DNA of 37,050 nucleotides from Desulfobacteraceae bacterium UBA5616 (GTDB lineage: Bacteria > Desulfobacterota > Desulfobacteria > Desulfobacterales > UBA5616), in the NCBI GenBank assembly GCA_002423615.1, contig DIKO01000079.1, positions 1-37,050 on the forward strand, given 5' to 3'. Of the stretch, positions 28,534 through 35,727 are shown piece after piece (the stretch's first letter is position 1; each line of letters starts with the position of its first letter). The notes beneath the pieces were generated by a model that was not told where the DNA came from, did no database searches, and saw only the letters and a list, made by a program, of their open reading frames with translations. Position numbers and translations under genes: made by a program.

Positions 28534-29992
28534 TTTTTTCCTCTACTTTGCAGTCGCCGCCTTTCAGGTGAAAGAAAAATTTCAGCACTTTTCTCACGCT
28601 GTCGGAAAAGATTTTGGGTGAAAAGTAGGCGCCTGCCACCTGCTTGTTGATCTCGCTGAGGGTCGGGTAGGGATGAACTGCGGAGGCCAGGGTCGAGAGC
28701 CTAACCTTTCCATTCAGGACCGAGACCCACTCGCTCAACAACTCCCCTGCATGAGGCCCGAGGATCTGGACGCCGATCGGCTTATCATTCCTGCCCAGGA
28801 GCATTTTTATTTTTCCTGCACGCTCACCCTCAGCCAGGCTTCTGTCATTATCCTTGAATGCCTCCGTGAAGACCCTGTATTCGATACCCGCCTCCCTTGC
28901 GCTTTTTTCATTCATGCCGATGCCGGCAAGTTCAGGGTCGGTATAGGTGCACCAGGGCATAAACGTATAATCGGCCTTCCTTGGGAGATGAAGGATCGCG
29001 TTGCTCACGACAATGCCCCCTTCATAGCCTGCGGTATGCGTAAATTGAAATCTGCCCGTTACATCCCCGGCTGCGAAGATGTGCTTATGGGTGGTTCGCA
29101 TCCGTTTATCCACCCTGATGCCTTTCGCGTCGAATTCAACGTCAATGCCTTCCAGGTTAAGGCCTTTCAGATTGGGGTCCCGCCCCATGGCAACCAGAAT
29201 CTGCTCCGCTTTCAGGGAAATGGTCACACCTTCCCTGTTCCGGATGCGCACTTCTTTCCCATGACCCGTATCCCTGACGTCGAGAACAGAGACGTTCAGG
29301 TAAAAGTCGACTCCCTCATCGCTTAGAACCTGCATGACCCCATCGGCCATATCCTTGTCTTCCCTGCTGAGGATCTGGCCGCTCCTCTGTATAACGGACA
29401 CACTTGTCCCGAGACGGCGGAAGGCTTGGGCCATCTCCGCGGCAATGGGCCCTGCACCCAGAATGATCATGGATCCAGGGAGGCGCTCCAGTGAAAAAAT
29501 CTCCCTGTTGGTGATATAGGGGGTATTATCCAATCCCTTGATCGGCGGGCTGTCCGGTGATGAGCCGCTGGCAATGACCCAGGCCCTGGCGGAAAGGGTT
29601 TGCCCGTTCAAACGGATGCTGTGTTCGTCTACGAAAACGGGCTCGCCGAATTTTACCTTGGCGCCAAGGCTGCAAAACCTCTCTTCCGAGTCATGCTTTT
29701 GAATGACGGCGATCACCGACCGGATTCTCTCTTTCACATCCGCAAAGTTGACCGGTGGGACTTCGCATTGGGGGAGTCCGAAGGTCCGGGAGTTTTTCAT
29801 CGTATGATATGCCCGGGAGGTTCGAATGAGGGTCTTGCTCGGCACACATCCGAAGTGGAGACAGTCGCCGCCCAGATTTTTTTCCTTTTCAACAAGGAGA
29901 GTTCCGGCACCCAACCGGGCTGAACCGGATGCCACTGTCAGTCCGGCCGCCCCTCCGCCGATAATCCCTATATCATAGTCATACGTCTGCAT
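28526..29992 (-). CDS. Mercuric-reductase/dihydrolipoamide-dehydrogenase-like FAD disulfide oxidoreductase
   Basis: Protein of 488 residues from ATG 29992 (AAGGA 7 nt upstream). The FAD site is GIIGGGAAGLTVASG. The redox-active pair is in GGDCLHFGCVPSKTLI (C-x4-C). The NAD(P)H site is MIILGAGPIAAEMAQ. The FAD C-terminal site is IFAAGDVTGR, and the interface His-Glu is in HPYPTLSEINKQ. No N-terminal HMA domain and no C-terminal vicinal cysteines are present, so it is probably not a true Hg reductase. Substrate is unknown. It is the first gene of an overlapping operon with TVP38 and glucokinase. Confidence 0.88.
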   Translation of the reverse strand: MQTYDYDIGIIGGGAAGLTVASGSARLGAGTLLVEKEKNLGGDCLHFGCVPSKTLIRTSRAYHTMKNSRTFGLPQCEVPPVNFADVKERIRSVIAVIQKHDSEERFCSLGAKVKFGEPVFVDEHSIRLNGQTLSARAWVIASGSSPDSPPIKGLDNTPYITNREIFSLERLPGSMIILGAGPIAAEMAQAFRRLGTSVSVIQRSGQILSREDKDMADGVMQVLSDEGVDFYLNVSVLDVRDTGHGKEVRIRNREGVTISLKAEQILVAMGRDPNLKGLNLEGIDVEFDAKGIRVDKRMRTTHKHIFAAGDVTGRFQFTHTAGYEGGIVVSNAILHLPRKADYTFMPWCTYTDPELAGIGMNEKSAREAGIEYRVFTEAFKDNDRSLAEGERAGKIKMLLGRNDKPIGVQILGPHAGELLSEWVSVLNGKVRLSTLASAVHPYPTLSEINKQVAGAYFSPKIFSDSVRKVLKFFFHLKGGDCKVEEKSG

Positions 29993-30423
29993 CGTGCATT
30001 CCTTTATGATAATACTCATCCCGCCGGTTCAATGGGATGGTTGGCATTTAACCATATGTCTACTTGAATCAACGTGGTTGTTCAATAAATTTCCCCGTTC
30101 ATTGCACCCTGGTTCCAAAATTCGGGTTTTTCTGCAAGTTTAACGATAGCCTGCCTGATGCGGTTCAGCGGTCATGGACAGGCCAAAAAAACTGTTGTGT
30201 TGCTTCTGAACGATTGTTTTGTGCCGTGCATTGTGTTATTTTTTTATACCATTGTCTGCTGTACACCGGCGACAATCGGAATTCACGAAAAACCGTCGAC
30301 TGGAGCGGAGATGGGGATGTCGGCAAGAAGATGTCGACCAAGGGGAATTTTTCCCGGCCTTTCCATCGTCAGATGCCGAATATTTTTGGAGAAAGCAAAA
30401 TTTTGTCAACGGCTGAGAATAAG
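29993..30423 (+). other. Divergent upstream region, no confident gene
   Basis: A reading frame stays open from 30064 into the next feature, but its first 120 codons have a Cys/His-rich, non-natural composition and no Shine-Dalgarno. I therefore regard the left part as non-coding. The operon promoter should lie near 30000-30060. Confidence 0.4.
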
Positions 30424-30783
30424 GTGTGTCCAGGGATTTGTTTACTGCTGGTACTGTTTCTGCTGCCGGTCGTCACGACTCCACAATTGTCCGTTGCGCT
30501 GCAGAACCCCGGAACCTGCCAAAAGGATGCCCTCTATATCCCTGACCCTGCAGGCTCTGTGGGTTCAGTCTTCACCCTTGATAGACGATCCCATTTCGAT
30601 CCTTTCGGTGGGTTATTTAAAGACGCTTTGATTCCTGGGGAAATCCCCTTCGCTTTTACCAGGGGCTCTTCACCCTTTCATGCGGAATACAATGTCAGCT
30701 TCACCCACCCGGCAGAACGCTCCACAGCTCCCATTCGAGCACCTCCTTTCCCGTCTCAGGCACTGTTCCTGATCAACTCTTAA
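30424..30783 (+). CDS. Hypothetical small secreted or membrane-anchored protein
   Basis: From a GTG at 30424 the frame gives 119 residues beginning with a signal-like segment (CPGICLLLVLFLLPVVTTP). It continues as a Pro/Phe-rich sequence, including FTRGSSPFHAEYNVSFTHPA. The whole frame is open from 30064, so the start is uncertain and the call is tentative. A perfect palindrome, AAATCCGCGGATTT (30784-30797), follows the stop. I do not recognise the family. Confidence 0.42.
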   Translation: MCPGICLLLVLFLLPVVTTPQLSVALQNPGTCQKDALYIPDPAGSVGSVFTLDRRSHFDPFGGLFKDALIPGEIPFAFTRGSSPFHAEYNVSFTHPAERSTAPIRAPPFPSQALFLINS

Positions 30784-30973
30784 AAATCCGCGGATTTCAT
30801 TGCGCCGGCAATCCCATTGGGATCACCCTGCCTGATTCACACCCAGGGGGGTGGTGTTAATTATTTCCGGGCATTTAACTTATTGCGGGACAAACTTTAT
30901 TTAGGTTGGGGCCAACCGCCAGGAAGTCTCCAGGCAGTGGTGAACCCCATATTGATTCGGGCGAGGAGGCCTT

Positions 30974-31147
30974 ATGCAAAATCATCGTGAGAAAATGCCG
31001 GACACAAACGAAGGCAGACACTCTGCAGATCCGGGAATTGACTATTCACCAAAGACTTACACACTGCGCGAGCAGATTGTTTTCGGGGCAAAGCTGTTGG
31101 TAATAGGAGGAATCCTTTTACTCATGTTTTGGCTGTTTGAAAAATAG
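30974..31147 (+). CDS. Small single-pass membrane protein (57 residues)
   Basis: ATG 30974 is preceded by GCGAGGAGG. The product has a hydrophilic N-terminal half, then TYTLREQIVFGAKLLVIGG and a hydrophobic segment ILLLMFWLFEK ending at TAG, i.e. a single membrane anchor with a cytosolic charged tail. It is probably a real small gene. Function is unknown. Confidence 0.65.
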   Translation: MQNHREKMPDTNEGRHSADPGIDYSPKTYTLREQIVFGAKLLVIGGILLLMFWLFEK

Positions 31148-31159
31148 GCGGTCCCATAA

Positions 31160-31289
31160 GATCCGGATTCCGAATTCTTGTAGGAATTAGATAACAGACT
31201 GAATTAATGTAAATAATATGTTATCTTAAAATCACTTCAGGACCTGAAAAAAGTAATTTCAGGAAGAAAATAATTCGGAATCCCGGATC
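31160..31289 (+). repeat. About 130-bp element bounded by 17/18-bp inverted repeats
   Basis: GATCCGGATTCCGAATT (31160-31176) and AATTCGGAATCCCGGATC (31272-31289) are inverted repeats with one extra base in the right arm. Inside are nested short palindromes (GATAACA/TGTTATC and TTCAGG-A-CCTGAA). It could be a MITE, an attenuator or a terminator array. No coding is seen in 31148-31400. Confidence 0.6.
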
Positions 31290-31404
31290 TTGCAAAATTT
31301 GTGGGGCAATAAGATTTTTTTCCCCCGTTCACGGGTTTTTCCCCTTCGCCTGAGGTCATTCTTAACGAACCCCGTATCGTAATTCCCAATTAGAATTCTA
31401 TTGA

Positions 31405-31456
31405 CAAGTAACATATCATTATATAAATGACCATTTATATAATGATATGTTACTTG
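31405..31456 (+). promoter_or_regulatory. 52-bp perfect inverted repeat (25-bp arms): probable ArsR operator over the promoter
   Basis: The left arm 31405-31429 is the exact reverse complement of the right arm 31432-31456, with a 2-nt centre. A TTGACA -35 box at 31401-31406 overlaps its left edge, and a TATAAA-like -10 (31422-31427) lies inside. A repressor bound here would block transcription. The candidate initiation codon ATG 31447 is inside the right arm. ArsR-family repressors typically bind such palindromes in their own promoters. Confidence 0.75.
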
Positions 31457-31473
31457 AGCGCCTGATTCGAATA

Positions 31474-31875
31474 ATGGACAAAACAGAGAAACAATCATTG
31501 CAGAGCGATCCGGACCCGGTTTCACGAAACTCCGTACCAGGGAATGACGGATTCCTCCTTGGATACCGGTTTGATGATGATCATCTTCAAAGCGCCGCCT
31601 TTCTGGCGAAAAGCCTGTCTGACGGCAATCGTCTGAGAATACTGCTTCTGATCAGCAACGGCAGGAAATCGGTATCCTCTATTGTCGAGGAACTCGAGTT
31701 GTCGCAACCGCTCGTGTCGCATCATTTGAAAGAATTGAAGCGATCTCTGCTGGTCAAGGTTGAGCGTGAGGGACCATTTATTTACTATGAATTGGCGGAT
31801 ACAAGAATACTCAACATCCTGCAAACCTTGAGCGAGGTGGCAACCGACCTCCTGACCGATAGAAAGACGTTTTAA
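31474..31875 (+). CDS. ArsR/SmtB-family transcriptional regulator, cysteine-free
   Basis: Protein of 133 residues from ATG 31474 (the frame is open to ATG 31447, inside the inverted repeat; neither has a strong Shine-Dalgarno). The winged helix is AKSLSDGNRLRILLLISNG, SIVEELELSQPLVSHHLKEL (recognition helix) and EREGPFIYYELADTRI. It has no cysteine and no evident Asp/His metal site in the last helix, so it probably does not bind arsenite or thiophilic metals in the classic way; a different signal is likely. It heads the operon that encodes the selenoproteins downstream and probably represses it. Confidence 0.85.
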   Translation: MDKTEKQSLQSDPDPVSRNSVPGNDGFLLGYRFDDDHLQSAAFLAKSLSDGNRLRILLLISNGRKSVSSIVEELELSQPLVSHHLKELKRSLLVKVEREGPFIYYELADTRILNILQTLSEVATDLLTDRKTF

Positions 31876-31898
31876 GGCAACGGAGATAAACAAATCAG

Positions 31899-32345
31899 AT
31901 GGACGAACTCTTTGAAATAATTTTCCGTATGGCGCCGGAAGAGGCCTTATCGAAAATCACCCCTGTCCTGGAAAGGCTTCTTGCCGACCTTGATAAAGAC
32001 GCCCGTGAACATTTTCTGATGAATCTGGTCGGGCAGGCCGAGGGTGACAAAGTCTCCAGTCTGGTACATTTGTGACTGGCCGAATGCATGGGCGAAGGTG
32101 TCGACCCAACACAGATGTGTCAGAGTTTGGTGAACAAGGTGGCGCAATCCGAACAGCTCCAGACGATCGCCGATCCGGACCTGCTGGTGCTTTTCGAGGA
32201 TTGGCTCGAGGAGTTGGAAGCAGAGGTGCTGGTACTTTTGAAAACGCACGGCCAATTGGGCGAAATTGAGCTGGCCGATAAACTGGGTCTGTCCCGAAGG
32301 GGGGCGAAGTTCCTGCTTTCAAAGCTTAAAAGAGAAGAAAAGTGA
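31899..32345 (+). CDS. Candidate selenoprotein with C-terminal winged-helix-like region
   Basis: A 149-codon frame from ATG 31899 runs through an in-frame TGA at 32073-32075 (codon 59) to TGA 32343. Around it: GDKVSSLVHL-U-LAECMGEG, giving U59-x3-C63. The N-terminal half is helical (MDELFEIIFRMAPEEAL). The C-terminal 40 residues (VLLKTHGQLGEIELADKLGLS then RRGAKFLLSKL) look like a helix-turn-helix. So it may be a redox-sensing regulator or adaptor. A conventional call would split it into a 58-residue piece and a C-terminal ORF. The UGA could be a nonsense mutation, but the sequence stays coding-like on both sides and three more selenoprotein frames occur in the window. I do not recognise the family. 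Confidence 0.65.
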
Positions 32346-32349
32346 TTTA

Positions 32350-32507
32350 ATGAGCAACGTTGAAACGCAGACGGCGGTGCCCTGTTTAGCAAGAAAGGGT
32401 GCAACGTCAAGGGTTCGACCGGTATCCTCTTTGAAAATGAATGGGAGTCCCTCGGTGTAGCGCCGGATAAAATCAAAGTGGAGATATTTTGATCCGGGAA
32501 GGTTTGA
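32350..32507 (+). CDS. Coding-like segment needing a -1 frameshift or UGA read-through
   Basis: ATG 32350 opens MSNVETQTAVPC, but the strongest coding-like stretch is in the -1 frame from about 32379: GGALFSKKGCNVKG, STGILFENEW, LGVAPDKIKVEIF, then TGA (32490), SGKV and TGA. This frame has no start codon of its own. The heptamer AAAGGGT (32394-32400) sits in the X-XXY-YYZ phase of the ATG frame, so a -1 slip would join the two. Alternatives are an indel, a pseudogene, or UGA read-through (32361 and 32490 lie in this frame). Its ATG is 4 bp after the previous TGA and it ends 19 bp before the next start. Function is unknown. Confidence 0.4.
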
Positions 32508-32526
32508 AAGGAACAGGTAGTCGAAG

Positions 32527-34287
32527 ATGAAAAAAGGGATATCATTTTTCTTGGGGCTGGCGGCCGTATCGATAACGATTTTCCTGGTCTGGTACGCGCA
32601 GGGTCCCATCGCGCCGAAGCCGGTTTCCTGGGATGATGTTCTGACCGAATCCAGGGAAGGCGGTTACCGCATCATCACCACCAAAGAGCTGGCCGACTGG
32701 TGTCGCAAGGCGCCTTCAGCGCTGACGCTGGTGGACACCCGCCAGGACTGGGAATACCGCACGGGGCATATCGAAGGTGCTCTCAATTTTCCCATGGAAC
32801 CCACATGGTGGTCACGCTGGCGTAAGGCGGACGAACTTCAGGATTTTTTGGGACCTGACCTGGATCGCGCGCTGGTTTTCTACTGAGCGGGTTTAACATG
32901 AGTCCGCAGCGACTCGGCGGCCCGTGTGGCCGTATCACTTGGTTACAAAAACGTCTACCGCGATCCATTTGGTTTTCCGAAATGGCAGGAACACGGACTG
33001 CCCGTCCAAAGCAGCCCTGCGGGGTTGACTGCCTCGTCTGAGACCACCGCCATGCCGTCGGACAACCGATCACTTCAGGGCTGGGCCATCCTCTGGACGC
33101 TCCTGGGCATTTTTGCGGGCGGGTTGGCTCTGAACCTGACGCCCTGCGTATACCCCATGATACCCATTACGCTCTCCTTTTTCGGCGGTCGCGCGGGCCA
33201 GGAAAGGCCTGGCCAGCTGCGGCTGGTTGTCCATGGACTTTGCTATCTGATGGGACTTGCCCTGACCAATTCGACCCTGGGCGTGGTGGCCGCGTTTACA
33301 GGCGGCCTGATGGGGGCCATGCTGCAAAACCCCATCGTGTTGGTGCTTGTGGCAGGTGTTCTGATCCTTTTTGCATCCAGTCTTTTCGGGCTTTGGGAAA
33401 TGCGTCTTCCCGGGGCGCTGAACCGGATGGCGAGTAAATCCTATACCGGCTATTTTGGCAGTCTGTTCATGGGGCTCACCTTGGGAGTCGTCGCCGCCCC
33501 CTGCATCGGTCCCTTTGTTTTAGGCCTGCTCACCTGGGTTGCCGGCATGGGCAACCCCTGGTATGGTTTTTTGATTTTCTTCACTCTCAGCCTGGGTCTG
33601 GGCCTTCCCCTTTTTGTGCTTGCGCTTTTTTCCGGACAGCTTCAGCGGCTGCCCCGTGCGGGTGGCTGGATGGACTGGGTGCGAAAGCTCATGGGATGGG
33701 TTCTGGTGGGGATGGCCGTCTATTTTATTCGACCGATTCTTTCTGAATTTCTGAAAATCCTCCTGCCGGTGGCGGCCATTCTGGCTGCCGGCCTGCACCT
33801 GGGATGGTTTGACAAAAACCAGGCGACTTTCAGGTTTTTTCCATGGGTGAAAACCATTGTGGGCATCGTCTGTCTGGTGATGGCAACCTTCTGGGTCACA
33901 TCCTGGGCCATGCGGGGATCGGGAATCGCCTGGCATTCATATTCGGAGGAGCTCCTCCAGGAGTCCAAAAGTAAAGCAAAACCGGTGATCATCGATTTTT
34001 ATGCCGACTGGTGCACCCCCTGCCGGGAGTTGGAGCAAGTGACTTTTCACCACCCCGACGTGGTGCGGCTGGCGGAAAGCGATTTTACCATGATCAAAGT
34101 CAATGTGACCAGGGGCGGTGATCCATTTCACCAGCAGTTGTTGAAGCAATACAACGTTAAGGGAGTACCCACCATCGTATTCCTGGATACCCGTGGAAAA
34201 GAACGCGTCGAACAGCGCCTGGTGGATTTTCTTCCGCCTGATCAATTCCTGGGCTATATGGTCAGCGTCAGGAACACGCCTGAATAG
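32527..34287 (+). CDS. Rhodanese-DsbD-thioredoxin fusion selenoprotein with two selenocysteines
   Basis: One frame of 587 codons runs from ATG 32527 to TAG, with in-frame TGA at 32884-32886 (codon 120) and 32899-32901 (codon 125). An N-terminal signal/anchor (FFLGLAAVSITIFLVWY) precedes a rhodanese domain (TLVDTRQDWEYRTGHIEGA). The active-site loop reads RALVFY-U-AGLT-U-VRSDSA, where rhodaneses have C-x-G-x-x-C. It continues AVSLGYKNVYRDPFGFPKWQ. The DsbD membrane domain follows with TPCVYPMIPIT and VAAPCIGPF (the two Cys that shuttle electrons). Last is a C-terminal thioredoxin domain with YADWCTPCREL and a cis-Pro VKGVPTI. This would move reducing power across the inner membrane to an extracytoplasmic rhodanese. 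Selenocysteine is inferred from positions where rhodanese Cys are expected. Confidence 0.88.
32900..32932 (+). promoter_or_regulatory. Candidate SECIS hairpins of the double-Sec rhodanese
   Basis: GAGTC/GACTC (loop CGCAGC, 32900-32915) has its loop 21 nt after the first UGA. CGGCC/GGCCG (loop CGTGT, 32918-32932) has its loop 24 nt after the second UGA. Each UGA thus has a downstream stem-loop at a distance fitting SelB recognition. Not folded by program. Confidence 0.4.
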
Positions 34288-34338
34288 ATTAGAAAATAAA
34301 CTACGAATCCCTTTTCTTCACGATTAAAGGAGAAGATC

Positions 34339-34656
34339 ATGCTGAAAATCCGCTTTTTTCTCAACGAACCCAACGGAAAACCTTGAAAGCATTATATAAA
34401 ACTGATGCCCAGGTTGGGCAAAAAATATCCGGTTGATATCGAGGTCACCTCAAAACCTAAGGTTGAATATCAGACAGACGAATACTTCGAACTGGATCTG
34501 CCCGTTGCCCCTGCGGTTATGGTGGGTGAGAAAATTGTTGTGGAAGGAGCAGATGTGTCTGATCACGAGGTTGAGGTCTGGATCTGCCGTGAGTTGGGCC
34601 TGCCCGAACCCGGGGCGCCGAAAAGGGGAGTGCTGAGCCGTCTGTTCGGGAAATGA
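34339..34656 (+). CDS. Small thioredoxin-fold selenoprotein (105 residues)
   Basis: ATG 34339 follows a strong AAAGGAG 6-7 nt upstream. A TGA at 34384-34386 is codon 16, in the order LKIRFFLNEPNGKP-U-KHYIKLMP. The remainder is thioredoxin/glutaredoxin-like: VDIEVTSKPKVEYQ, then LDLPVAPAVMVGEKIVVEGA with a cis-Pro-like VAPAV, and a final helix EVWICRELGLPE. A single U in the first loop suggests a monothiol/monoselenol redox protein. It lies 51 bp after the rhodanese-DsbD fusion, the last gene of the operon. A conventional call (ATG 34405) misses the active site. A hairpin GCCCA-GGT-TGGGC (34407-34419) lies 28 nt past the UGA at its loop, a good SECIS candidate. Confidence 0.82.
34407..34419 (+). 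promoter_or_regulatory. Candidate SECIS hairpin of the small thioredoxin-fold selenoprotein
   Basis: GCCCA pairs with TGGGC around the loop GGT. The loop is 28 nt after the UGA and has the GGU seen in the E. coli fdhF-type SECIS loop. Judged by eye. Confidence 0.45.
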
Positions 34657-34716
34657 GCATTTACACCTGCGGCAATCTCAGGTCAACCCTCAACTGGATA
34701 TCATTATTTTCGGACG

Positions 34717-34749
34717 CCGGTTCGGTTTCCCAAACGGGAATCGAACCGG
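34717..34749. terminator. Inverted repeat between convergent genes, probable terminator
   Basis: CCGGTTCGGTTTCCC and GGGAATCGAACCGG are near-perfect inverted repeats around AAAC. They lie between the end of the selenoprotein operon and the convergent antiporter gene. A clear T-tract is missing. Confidence 0.5.
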
Positions 34750-34755
34750 GTGCGA

Positions 34756-35727
34756 TCACCGGCCGAAAACCGTGCTGATCAGGTACGCGGTATACCCCAC
34801 ATAGCAGACCAGCAAGGCTGCGCCCTCGATGCGGTTGATTCGGCCAGGCCCCCGGAACCCATAGCCGATGACAAACAGCGATGCGGTCAATGCGGCCATC
34901 ACCAGCATGTCCCGGGAGAAAACTTCCGGTCCCACCGTCATCGGGTGGATCGTACCGGCGATACCGACAACGGCCAGCGTGTTGAACAGGTTGGAACCCA
35001 GAACATTTCCAAGTGCGATGTCGTGCTCACCCCTGCGGGTGGCGATGATTGACGAGGCCATTTCCGGAAGTGATGTGCCGATCGCGACGATGGTCAGGCC
35101 GATGATCAGGTCGCTGACACCGAATCCATGGGCGATCTCCACCGCGCCCCAGACCAGGATGCGGGAGCTCACGATAAGCAGGAGCAGACCCGCCAACAGC
35201 CGGAATAGGGCCCGCCGGATTGGCATGGCATGGACATCCAGTTCCTTCTCCATCTCCCTGCCCAAGACATCCTGTTTTTTCTGCATCCCCTGCCAGATGG
35301 TCCAGACCATCATTCCGGAGAACGCACCGAGCAGCACAAAAGCGTCGAGGCGGGAAATTTCACCGTCCCAGACCTGCCAGGCCGCGAGAGCCGTAATAAC
35401 GGTCAGGATGGGCAGCTCCTTGCGTAACACCTGCGAATGTACGGCGATGGGGCTTATCAACGCCGTGAGTCCCAGGATCAGGGCGATGTTGGTGATGTTG
35501 GAACCATAGGCGTTACCCAGCGCAATCCCCGGGTTACCCTGGGAAGCGGCCAACGCCGAAACCACCATCTCCGGCGCGGAAGTGCCGAAACCAACGATCA
35601 CCATGCCGATCAGCAAAGGCGGCATGCCGAAATGGCGCGCCGTGGAGGCCGAACCCTCTACAAAACGGTCGGCGCTCCAAACCAGCAGCGCCAGACCGGA
35701 AACAACGGCAATAAAAGCAAACGTCAT
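34756..35727 (-). CDS. Calcium/sodium antiporter (CaCA family, YrbG-like)
   Basis: Protein of 323 residues with about ten membrane segments. It has two copies of the alpha-repeat: IGMVIVGFGTSAPEMV with GNAYGSNITNIALILG, and IGLTIVAIGTSLPEMA with GNVLGSNLFNTLAVVG. These are the ion-coordinating repeats of cation/Ca2+ exchangers. It would exchange Ca2+ (or another cation) for Na+ or H+ at the inner membrane. It has its own transcription unit, convergent with the selenoprotein operon. Confidence 0.9.
   Translation of the reverse strand: MTFAFIAVVSGLALLVWSADRFVEGSASTARHFGMPPLLIGMVIVGFGTSAPEMVVSALAASQGNPGIALGNAYGSNITNIALILGLTALISPIAVHSQVLRKELPILTVITALAAWQVWDGEISRLDAFVLLGAFSGMMVWTIWQGMQKKQDVLGREMEKELDVHAMPIRRALFRLLAGLLLLIVSSRILVWGAVEIAHGFGVSDLIIGLTIVAIGTSLPEMASSIIATRRGEHDIALGNVLGSNLFNTLAVVGIAGTIHPMTVGPEVFSRDMLVMAALTASLFVIGYGFRGPGRINRIEGAALLVCYVGYTAYLISTVFGR

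Noticed and set aside
28526..29992. True mercuric reductase (MerA)
   Set aside because: No C-terminal vicinal Cys pair, no HMA domain and no mer genes.
30064..30423. N-terminal half of the 239-residue open frame
   Set aside because: Composition is not protein-like and there is no ribosome-binding site; a signal-like segment begins only near 30424.
32073..32901. Explaining the internal UGAs as pseudogene nonsense mutations
   Set aside because: All five internal stops in four frames are UGA, none UAA or UAG; four of the five are at redox-active Cys positions or in a thioredoxin-fold loop; and the frames are otherwise intact.
32926..34287. Separate DsbD gene starting at GTG 32926
   Set aside because: It would begin in the middle of the rhodanese domain (after the active loop), with no Shine-Dalgarno; the full-length frame is better.
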